Of a DNA stretch of 64,000 bases, positions 27,063 to 34,574 are shown in pieces. Each line of letters begins with the position of its first letter. Position 1 is the stretch's first letter. The notes below the pieces were generated by a model. The model was not told where the DNA came from and made no database searches. It saw only the letters and a program-made list of their open reading frames with translations. Both the position numbers and the translations under genes were made by a program. This stretch comes from Opitutaceae bacterium (GTDB lineage Bacteria; Verrucomicrobiota; Verrucomicrobiia; Opitutales; Opitutaceae): NCBI GenBank assembly GCA_019455245.1, contig JACFMR010000014.1, positions 37,684-101,683 of the forward strand, read 5' to 3'.

Positions 27063-28100
27063 TCAACCCTGCGCCGGAGGCGACACCTTTTCGCTCCGCC
27101 GGAACGCCTTCACCCGTTTTAACAATTCTTTCTTAAGCTTCTCCAGCCCGTCGCCGTTGAGGCAGGACAACTCCACCACGTCGTCCTTGTGGCGGCGTTT
27201 GAACTTGGCCAGCCACTCCTTCGCCGCGGGCACATCCATCTTGTTGGCCGCGATCAAACGCGGCTTCTTCAACAGCGCCGGATCGTAAAGCTTCAGCTCG
27301 TTCAGCAGGTGCTTGTAGTCATCCCGCGGGTCGCGCCCGTCGGTGCCGGCCATGTCGATGATGAAAAGCAGCAGTGCGCAACGCTCGATGTGCCGCAGAA
27401 AACGGTGGCCCAGACCGCGGTTGTCGCTCGCGCCCTCGATCAGGCCGGGCACGTCGGCCAGCAGGAGCCGCCGCCGGCCCTTGGCATCGTCGGGGTAAAC
27501 GATCACGCCGATCTGCGGATGCAGCGTGGTGAAGGGATATGCCGCGGTCTTCGGCCGGGCCTGCGTGATGGCGTTGGTCAGCGAGGATTTGCCGGCGTTG
27601 GGAAAACCCACCAAGCCGACGTCGGCGATGCTCTTGAGAATGAGCCGGAAGGTGCCGTTTTCGCCGGGCTGACCGGGATTCGCCCGCTTGGGCGCGCGGT
27701 TGACCGAGGTCTTGAAATGGATGTTGCCCCACCCGCCGTTGCCGCCCTTGCACAGAACGATGCGCTGGCCGTCCGCTATGAGCTCGGCCACGACCTTGCC
27801 GGTGGCTTCGTCGATGACCACCGTGCCCAGCGGCAGACGCAGGATGCAGGGTTTGCCGTCCCGACCGTGTTGGTCCGAGCCCAGGCCGTGCTCCCCGCGC
27901 TCCGCCCGGCGGTGCGGCGTGTATTTGTAATCGACCAGGTTGTTCGTGTCGTCGTCCCCGAGCAGCACGACGTCGCCCCCGCGGCCGCCATCGCCGCCAT
28001 TGGGCCCGCCCCACGGCTCGTATTTCTCGCGGCGGAAGCTGATACAGCCCCTGCCGCCGTCACCGGCCGCCACTTTGATCACGCACTCGTCGACAAACAT
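27063..28100 (-). CDS. obgE: Obg/CgtA GTPase
   Basis: A 345-residue GTPase associated with the 50S ribosomal subunit, ppGpp response and cell-cycle control. The glycine-rich Obg domain covers residues 1-158 (GGPNGGDGGRGG), the G domain has G1 GFPNAGKS, G3 DVPGLIEG and G4 NKMD. The variable C-terminal domain is absent, as in the short bacterial forms. It lies 54 bases after the six-hairpin glycosidase gene and 16 bases before the next gene, all on the minus strand. Confidence 0.96.
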   Translation of the reverse strand: MFVDECVIKVAAGDGGRGCISFRREKYEPWGGPNGGDGGRGGDVVLLGDDDTNNLVDYKYTPHRRAERGEHGLGSDQHGRDGKPCILRLPLGTVVIDEATGKVVAELIADGQRIVLCKGGNGGWGNIHFKTSVNRAPKRANPGQPGENGTFRLILKSIADVGLVGFPNAGKSSLTNAITQARPKTAAYPFTTLHPQIGVIVYPDDAKGRRRLLLADVPGLIEGASDNRGLGHRFLRHIERCALLLFIIDMAGTDGRDPRDDYKHLLNELKLYDPALLKKPRLIAANKMDVPAAKEWLAKFKRRHKDDVVELSCLNGDGLEKLKKELLKRVKAFRRSEKVSPPAQG

Positions 28101-28154
28101 GCCGCCTACGATGCAGAAGCGCCCGCCTTTGCCAAGGGGGACTATGACCGAGGT

Positions 28155-30116
28155 TTATGCCCCCCGCCAGGGCCGGCCGTTGACGGTGATGCGGGGCGGC
28201 TGACCGGCGGTCCCGGTGCGGATGGCCAGCTTGAGCTTGCGACCGCGCACGCGCAGTTCGGCATCGGCGCGCTTCAGCCCCTTGGGCAGATGCGGCCGGA
28301 TTTCCAAGCCGTTCACCCCGGGGCGCACCCCGAGCAGATGCTGAACGTAGAGCACGACGAGTTCAGCCCAGTTCCACACCACGATGCCCACCTGTGGAAA
28401 CGGGGGCGCGAGGCGTTGCCCATAAAATTCAAACCACGTGCCCGCCCGCGCCCCGGGCAATGCATCCAGCCAGCGCAACACGCGCCATACTTTGGCGTCC
28501 TGCCCGGCCTCGGCCGCCGCGCGGGCCACAAACAGCGCGGCGAACGGCCAGCCGCCCGGTGAATCCGGTTCGGAACTCACGTGATAACGGCCGTAGCCGC
28601 CGTTCTTCCAGTCCTGGTTCCAGAGTGTCTCCACCGTCTTCAACGTGCGCCGCGCCAGGTCGGAACGCGGCGGGATCAGCCCAAACGCGATGGGCAGCAC
28701 GTTGGACGTGTCCGGATTGAGGTAATGCGGACCGGCCGCGCCCAGCGGCACGCCGGCGGGCAGTTGCACCGCCGCCTGCGGCTCGACCGTCTCCTGTACG
28801 CTGCCGTCCGGCGCGCGGCGCTTGATGAAGCCGCGTTCGTCGTGCAGGCGAAACTTCGGATCCTCCAGCATCGCGGTCTTGAGCCGCCGGCTTTCCGCGT
28901 CCCAGCGCTGTGCCTCGGCCTCATGCCCGGTTAGACGCGCCAGCTCCGCCCCGGCCTGCAACCCGAGCACCACGCAGGTCTGGTAAATCTGTTCCATGCC
29001 CGGTTCGATGCCGTGCCCGGCATGACGCTCCCAAAATTCGCGCGTGTTGCACAGCAGGCCGCTCGCGGGATGCCGGAACACCTCCTGCAACGGGTACTCC
29101 GCCACCGCTTTGATTTTGCGCCAGTGCCGCCGCACCAGGGTCGGGTCGCCGGTCCAGCTCACGTGATCCCGCAGCGTCATCAGCAGCAGGCCGTTCTGGT
29201 CGAGCTCCACCTCGGCCGGGTTGCGCTTTTCGCTGGAGTCGAGCGTGTCACCGTCCGGCGTCACAAACTTCCGCAGCAGCCGGTCGAAGACCGTCGTGGC
29301 CGGGCCGGTGGCGCCGATCATGGTGAACGCCAGCGCCACCATCGCCTGGTCGCGCATCCACTCCAGGTTGTATTGCCAGATGCTGCCGTCCATGCAGCCG
29401 CGGCGCGACACCGTCACCGGCAGCTGCCGGCACGAGGCCCGGAAAAAGTGATCCAGTCGCGCGTTGCCCAAACGCACGCGTGCCAAGCCCGACCAGAATC
29501 GCCGGCACTCCGCGTCAACCGGTTGCCGCGTCAACCACGCCACGTCCACCCGGTCGCGCGCCGGCTGCAGGGTGTAACCAATCCGCAGCGTCTTCCGGCC
29601 GCGGGCCGGCAGCGTCACGGTCCGCGTGAGTCGGCGCGCACCCACGCCGGTCGTGACTGCACAGGCCAGGCGTTTTCCGCCCGCGTTGTGCAACGTCACC
29701 TCGCGGCAAAGCACGGGCGTGTTCCAGGTCGGACAGGAAAACCGCTCCTCCACCTTCAGGCCCGGCCCCCGCCAACGCACGCTGACGGTGGGCACGATCG
29801 CCTGCTCATCCCACGCCGCCGTCACCTTCCCAGCCGTGGCAACCTGACTCCGCCCGGCGATCTCCACGGTGATTTGCGTCGGCGCGAGGCCCAGTTCCGC
29901 ATCCATCGTCAGCGCCTCGCGCTTTTTGCGCAGCCGGTCCGGGTTCATCACCAGCAGGCCGATCGGCGTGCCCTCGCCGGCCGGGGCCCATTGCACGGCG
30001 GCCTGCATCAGGCCGTTGCCCAGAAAAAAATACTCCACGTCACGCAAACGCGTGCGCACATCCGCCGGGCCCACGTTGGGATCGTCGTGGTAAAAGTGTT
30101 CGCTGGCTTCAATCAT
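28155..30116 (-). CDS. Six-hairpin glycosidase-like protein
   Basis: A 653-residue protein with an N-terminal beta-rich domain (about 1-230) and a C-terminal (alpha/alpha)6 barrel like amylo-glucosidases and phosphorylases of families GH15, GH65 and GH94. Landmarks are QYNLEWMRDQAM (Trp and acid in the barrel entry), EVELDQNGLLLMTLRDHV, GHGIEPGMEQIYQ and WPFAALFVARAA. Candidate catalytic acids are in ELDQNG and EPGMEQ. No signal peptide is seen, so it is probably cytosolic. ATG at 30116 is preferred over an upstream TTG that would overlap ftsZ. It directly follows ftsZ (38 bases) in the dcw block. Substrate unknown. Confidence 0.7.
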   Translation of the reverse strand: MIEASEHFYHDDPNVGPADVRTRLRDVEYFFLGNGLMQAAVQWAPAGEGTPIGLLVMNPDRLRKKREALTMDAELGLAPTQITVEIAGRSQVATAGKVTAAWDEQAIVPTVSVRWRGPGLKVEERFSCPTWNTPVLCREVTLHNAGGKRLACAVTTGVGARRLTRTVTLPARGRKTLRIGYTLQPARDRVDVAWLTRQPVDAECRRFWSGLARVRLGNARLDHFFRASCRQLPVTVSRRGCMDGSIWQYNLEWMRDQAMVALAFTMIGATGPATTVFDRLLRKFVTPDGDTLDSSEKRNPAEVELDQNGLLLMTLRDHVSWTGDPTLVRRHWRKIKAVAEYPLQEVFRHPASGLLCNTREFWERHAGHGIEPGMEQIYQTCVVLGLQAGAELARLTGHEAEAQRWDAESRRLKTAMLEDPKFRLHDERGFIKRRAPDGSVQETVEPQAAVQLPAGVPLGAAGPHYLNPDTSNVLPIAFGLIPPRSDLARRTLKTVETLWNQDWKNGGYGRYHVSSEPDSPGGWPFAALFVARAAAEAGQDAKVWRVLRWLDALPGARAGTWFEFYGQRLAPPFPQVGIVVWNWAELVVLYVQHLLGVRPGVNGLEIRPHLPKGLKRADAELRVRGRKLKLAIRTGTAGQPPRITVNGRPWRGA

Positions 30117-30154
30117 AAGCGGAAGGTGAAGCGGGCGCGCGGCGCGCGCGGGCT

Positions 30155-31426
30155 TCAAAGGGTGATCCGGATGCCCTTGCGCAGGTAGGTCGGCACGTCC
30201 AGATCCTGGCCGTCGTAGAGATTGCGGTCGGTCTTTTCAAAATGACCGCGGCTCTCGATCTCGCCGAAACCGAATTCATCCTGCGCCGCCGTGGCCGCCG
30301 CCGTGGCCGCGGCCTGGGCGGCGGTGGGCTGGCTGGTGGCAGCGGTCGGAGCGGACACGACCGGGGTGCGCTCCTCATCCCCGCGTTCCAGCGGTGAACG
30401 GCCGCCCCGCAGGGTCGCCGGCAGGCGGCGGCTGCCCAGCCCGCGGCCGCCCATGTCGCTCATGCCGATCACGCAGACCTCGACCCGTTGGTGCATGTCC
30501 TCGTCGATGACCGCGCCCATGCTGATGTGCGAATCACGCCCGAACTGGTCCGTGATCGCGCTCATGAGCTCGTTCACCTTGGGCAGGGTGAGATCGGGTC
30601 CGCCGATGATGTTGACGAGCAGCCGGTCGGCCTTGCGCGAAAACTCGGGCGTGTGCAGCAGCGGGCACAGCTTGAGGCTCGCGATCGCATCGGCCACGGC
30701 GTTTTCGCCGGCGCCCTCGCCGAGGCCGAAAAGCGTCTTGCCGCCGCGCTGCAGGAAGACCTGCCGCAGCGTCGCAAAATCCAGATTGATGAGCCCGGTC
30801 TTGAACAGCATCGACCAGATCGACTTCACCCCGCGGCCGATCCATTCGTCGGCCCGCGCAAACGAGTCGAGCACCGTGGCGTCGTCGGCGCCTTCCTGCA
30901 GCAGGATGTCGTTGGGCAGCGGGATGACCGCGTCGCACACCCGGCGCAGCGCCTGCAAGCCGTCCTCGGCCTGCTTCAGCCGGCGGCCGCCCTCGAAGCT
31001 GAACGGCATGGTGACAAACGCGATCACCAGCGCGCCGGACTCGGCGGCCATCTCCGCCACCACCGGCAGGGCGCCGCTGCCCGTGCCGCCCCCCATGCCG
31101 GCGATCAGGAACACCATGTCGCAATCCTTCACGACCGTCGTGATTTTTTCCCGGTCCGCCTCGGCCGCCTCCCGGCCGAGCTCCGGGTCGCCGCCGGCGC
31201 CCAGCCCGCGCGTGACCCCCATGCCGATCACCACCTTGTCCTGCACCGGTGAACTGGCGAGCGCCTGGTAATCCGTGTTGATGACGGCGAGCTGCAGCCG
31301 CTCGAGGTTTTCCATTTTCAGGCGGTCGACGGCGTTGGAGCCGGCGCCGCCGACGCCGACCAGCTTGATTGCGATGTTGCGGTCGGCGAGGAGTTCGTGC
31401 TCGAGGGGCAGTTCGTTCACGTTCAT
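30155..31426 (-). CDS. ftsZ: Cell division protein FtsZ
   Basis: A 423-residue tubulin homologue that forms the Z-ring. The GTP-binding N-terminal domain has VGVGGAGSNAV and the tubulin signature GGGTGSGALP. A linker rich in Ala, Thr and Pro (about 330-390) precedes a conserved C-terminal peptide (DVPTYLRKG), which binds FtsA and other partners. ATG at 31426 leaves a four-base gap to ftsA; an in-frame ATG at 31438 would overlap the ftsA stop. It closes the dcw cluster, as in most Gram-negative bacteria. Confidence 0.98.
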   Translation of the reverse strand: MNVNELPLEHELLADRNIAIKLVGVGGAGSNAVDRLKMENLERLQLAVINTDYQALASSPVQDKVVIGMGVTRGLGAGGDPELGREAAEADREKITTVVKDCDMVFLIAGMGGGTGSGALPVVAEMAAESGALVIAFVTMPFSFEGGRRLKQAEDGLQALRRVCDAVIPLPNDILLQEGADDATVLDSFARADEWIGRGVKSIWSMLFKTGLINLDFATLRQVFLQRGGKTLFGLGEGAGENAVADAIASLKLCPLLHTPEFSRKADRLLVNIIGGPDLTLPKVNELMSAITDQFGRDSHISMGAVIDEDMHQRVEVCVIGMSDMGGRGLGSRRLPATLRGGRSPLERGDEERTPVVSAPTAATSQPTAAQAAATAAATAAQDEFGFGEIESRGHFEKTDRNLYDGQDLDVPTYLRKGIRITL

Positions 31427-31430
31427 GGGG

Positions 31431-32645
31431 TCAGGCATTGGCGAAAAGACGGGAGATTTTGGACATGAAACCGCGGCGGCGACCGCCCGCGCCCATGCGC
31501 TCGGCCTGGGCCTGCACGCCGTAATAGAGCAGCCCGAGGGCGGTGTGGTAACCGGGATCGCGCAGGTTTTCCGCCACCCAGCCCGGGGTCTCGCCCAAAT
31601 GCACCGGCAGGTTGAAAACCCGGGCCGCGGCCTCGGCCATGCCCGGCAGTTTCGCCGTGCCGCCGGTGAGCACCACGCCCGAACTGCAGGTCTCGGGCGT
31701 GAGCGCGCCGCGCAGTTTGTTTTTGACCACCTCAAGGATTTCCCAGGCGCGCGCGGAGGTGATCTGCTCGATGGATTGCTTTGAGAACTGCCGGTCCCCG
31801 ATCGAATAGGTGCCGTCGAGCCAGACCTTTTCGGACTTGTCGCGGGTCTGCACCACGGCGCGACCGTAACGCAGCTTAAGCTTGTCGGCCTGCCCCTCGG
31901 TCAACCGCAGGCCGATGCTGAGATCGTTGGTCAGATGGGCCCCGCCCACGGCCACGACGCCGGTGGTGTGCGGCACGCCGTCGCGGTAAAGGGCGTAGTC
32001 GGTGGTGCCCGCGCCGATGTCGATCGTGAGCACGCCGTTTTGCCGCTCCTCCGGGGTGGTCACCATATGACCGGCGGCCAGGCTGGAGAGCACCAGTTCC
32101 TTCACCTCGAGATTGAAGCCGCTGATCACATGGATCATGTCGGCCAGTTTGTTTTCCTGGCCGTGCACCGTCCAGTAGCCGACCTCGAGCCGCTGCCCCA
32201 TCAGATGCTCGGGCGAGGTGGGAATGATGCGGCCGTCCACCCGGAACGGCCGGCGGATGTGGTGCACCACCATGCGTCCCGCCGGCAGCTCCTTGGCCCG
32301 GGCGAGTTCGCACACCGTGCGGATGTCCTCGGCCGCGATCATGTTGTCCGCCGCCTTCACATTCACCGCCGCCTGGTTGTAAAAACCTTCCAGGTGCCCG
32401 CCGGTCTGGGCGAGAAACACCGTGTCGATGCGTTCGCCGGCCTCGCGCTCGGCATGCTCCAGCGCGCTGTGCGTGCATTCGCTCGCCGCCTTGTAATCGA
32501 CCACCGCACCCTTGATGACCCCGCGCGACTGGCATTCGCCGCGGCCGATGATGGCCAGTTCGCGGCCGGTGTATTCGCCGATGAGGACGGTGATCTTGGC
32601 CGTGCCGATTTCCACGGCGCCGATGAATTGGGTTCTAGAGCTCAC
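31431..32645 (-). CDS. ftsA: Cell division protein FtsA
   Basis: A 404-residue actin-like protein that anchors FtsZ to the inner membrane. Visible are the phosphate-1 region (VEIGTAKITVLIGEY), the SHS2 region (about 85-165) and phosphate-2 IDIGAGTTDYALY. The C-terminal end (RRRGFMSKISRLFANA) is a basic amphipathic membrane-targeting helix. The start is taken as GTG at 32645, overlapping the ftsQ stop by 11 bases; other in-frame starts upstream give Arg-rich leader sequence inside ftsQ. It sits between ftsQ and ftsZ in the classical order. Confidence 0.96.
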   Translation of the reverse strand: MSSRTQFIGAVEIGTAKITVLIGEYTGRELAIIGRGECQSRGVIKGAVVDYKAASECTHSALEHAEREAGERIDTVFLAQTGGHLEGFYNQAAVNVKAADNMIAAEDIRTVCELARAKELPAGRMVVHHIRRPFRVDGRIIPTSPEHLMGQRLEVGYWTVHGQENKLADMIHVISGFNLEVKELVLSSLAAGHMVTTPEERQNGVLTIDIGAGTTDYALYRDGVPHTTGVVAVGGAHLTNDLSIGLRLTEGQADKLKLRYGRAVVQTRDKSEKVWLDGTYSIGDRQFSKQSIEQITSARAWEILEVVKNKLRGALTPETCSSGVVLTGGTAKLPGMAEAAARVFNLPVHLGETPGWVAENLRDPGYHTALGLLYYGVQAQAERMGAGGRRRGFMSKISRLFANA

Positions 32646-33642
32646 GTTCGGTCTGGCGGTAGGTTTTGAAGAATGTGGGTGAAATCGCGGGTGCCGGCGC
32701 CGGCATGACCGCCGCGGGATCGAGCGGCGCATCAAAGGTCACCGGCACCTGGATGCGGCCGTCCGTCATGCGCCCCACGGCCAGGTTGATTTCCTGGATC
32801 GGCTGGTCGGTGCGGGCGCGCGTGGTGTCGATCAGCAGGTCGAGCTGCGCCAGCTGGCGCAAAAAGTCATCCTGGGAACGGGTGGAAAACACGATGCGCT
32901 CCACATTGCCGGACCGCACCTCGATCTCGCCGTCGCGCTCGAGCCGCGCGAGCGAGACCACCCGCCACTCCTGATAGAGATGCGGCGCCTCGTTTCGGGC
33001 CGTGGCGAGCAGGTCCGCCACGGTCTCCATGCCTGCCAGCGGCAGGAACCGGTCGCCGGACCGCACCAGCTTGATGCCGTCGAGGAACGGCAGCTCCTGC
33101 AGAATGCGCGGATCATGGCCGTTGCCGGCATACACCACCCCGTCGCGCGCGACCAGCAGCGGACGCGGCGCCGCGTTTCCGATCCGGGCGTTCACCAGGG
33201 CGATCGGGGCGCGCTCCGCAATGGTCACCTCCAACGTGTCGGGGAACTTGCGCGTGAGCGTTGCGGTGCGCACCTGGGGATCCGCCAGCACACGCCCGCG
33301 CAATTGCATCAGGTCGATGTCCATCAGCGTCGCCGATGCCGGCAAGGCCAGCGTGCGCTGCAGCCAGGCCTGGTCCAGCACACCGTCGGTGCGCAGGACC
33401 GGCGGGCGCAGCGGCACCGCGTTGACCGCCGAGGCAATACGCTGCGGTTTGTCGCGAAACACCCCGGTGAAAACGAAGATGCCACCGCCCAGCAGACCGA
33501 TGACCAGCACCGCGCCCAGCGTGCGCCCCAGCGTCAGCCACAAACGCCGGCGCCCGCCGCGCGACATGGCGCGCGGACGCACCTGATGCGGGATGTCGCG
33601 CCAGGTGCGGGCTTGGGGCAAAGTTCGGACGGAGGACTTCAC
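32635..33642 (-). CDS. ftsQ: Cell division protein FtsQ
   Basis: A 335-residue bitopic protein with a cytosolic N-terminus of about 35 residues rich in Arg, one membrane helix (TLGAVLVIGLLGGGIFVF) and a periplasmic region with a POTRA domain (about 75-150) and FtsQ beta domain. It links FtsA-side and FtsL-side division proteins. The C-terminal about 60 residues are longer than usual and Pro/Ala-rich. ATG at 33642 overlaps the ddl stop by four bases. Identity rests on topology and position, since FtsQ sequences diverge strongly. Confidence 0.92.
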   Translation of the reverse strand: MKSSVRTLPQARTWRDIPHQVRPRAMSRGGRRRLWLTLGRTLGAVLVIGLLGGGIFVFTGVFRDKPQRIASAVNAVPLRPPVLRTDGVLDQAWLQRTLALPASATLMDIDLMQLRGRVLADPQVRTATLTRKFPDTLEVTIAERAPIALVNARIGNAAPRPLLVARDGVVYAGNGHDPRILQELPFLDGIKLVRSGDRFLPLAGMETVADLLATARNEAPHLYQEWRVVSLARLERDGEIEVRSGNVERIVFSTRSQDDFLRQLAQLDLLIDTTRARTDQPIQEINLAVGRMTDGRIQVPVTFDAPLDPAAVMPAPAPAISPTFFKTYRQTEREL

Positions 33643-34574
33643 GGTTTGAGGGAGGATGGCGTGCCTTGAAAACGCTGCACCGCGGGCAGAACAAGTTCCC
33701 GAACCAATGCCGTGAAATCCAGCCCCGCGTTGCGCGCACTCATCGGCAGCAAACTGGTTTCCTTCATGCCGGGCAGCGGATTGATTTCGAGCAAATAAAG
33801 CCCGCCGGACGCAGAAAGCATGAAATCAACGCGCGCATAATCGCGGCAGCCGCAGGCCGCGAACGCGGTGGCCGCCGCCGCCCGCACTTGCGCGGTCGTC
33901 GCGCCATCGATGGGCGCGGGGCAAAAATACTCCGTCGCACCCTTCGTGTATTTGCTGGTGAAATCATACACGCCGGATTTCGGCCGGATCTCCACCACAC
34001 CCATCGCGCGTCCGCCCAGCACCCCGACGGATAGTTCGCGGCCCATGATGCGCTCCTCGACCAGCCACGTGCCGCGGGTGATGCGCCCGAGCGCCGCCGT
34101 CAGCTCCGCCTTGGAATTGACGACGCTCAAACCCACGCTGCTGCCCTCGTCGTTCGGCTTCACCACCAATGCCGGCCCCAGTTTGGCGATGACCTCGTCC
34201 GCCGACGGCACCGCCGGCGCCCGGAACAGGATCTCCCGCGGCACGGTGAGGCCGCGGGCCGACGCGACGGCCTTGGTGCGCGACTTGTCCATGGTCAACG
34301 CGCTGCTTTCGGCATCACAGCCCGCGTAGTGGATGCCGGCGGCATCCAGCAGCCGCTGCATGCCGCCATCCTCGCCGAACGTGCCGTGCAGGGTGGAAAA
34401 CACCACGTCCCTGGTTGCGTCCAATCCGGCCGGCACCGCCTCGGCGTTGACCTCGACCAGCCGGGTCGGAAACGAATGGCTCAACGCCAGCGCACAGGCG
34501 CGGCCCGAGCCGAGCGAAACTTCGCGCTCGGCCGAAACGCCCCCGGCCAGCACCGCGATCACCGGTATTTTCAT
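33639..34574 (-). CDS. ddl: D-alanine--D-alanine ligase
   Basis: A 311-residue cytosolic ATP-grasp enzyme that makes the D-Ala-D-Ala dipeptide for MurF. Motifs are LAGGVSAEREVSLGSG at the start, LHGTFGEDGGMQ, VVKPNDEGSSVGLS and the metal-binding end EINPLPGMKETSLLP. ATG at 34574 overlaps the murC-murB stop by four bases (ATGA). Its place between murB and ftsQ is the classical dcw position. Confidence 0.97.
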   Translation of the reverse strand: MKIPVIAVLAGGVSAEREVSLGSGRACALALSHSFPTRLVEVNAEAVPAGLDATRDVVFSTLHGTFGEDGGMQRLLDAAGIHYAGCDAESSALTMDKSRTKAVASARGLTVPREILFRAPAVPSADEVIAKLGPALVVKPNDEGSSVGLSVVNSKAELTAALGRITRGTWLVEERIMGRELSVGVLGGRAMGVVEIRPKSGVYDFTSKYTKGATEYFCPAPIDGATTAQVRAAAATAFAACGCRDYARVDFMLSASGGLYLLEINPLPGMKETSLLPMSARNAGLDFTALVRELVLPAVQRFQGTPSSLKP

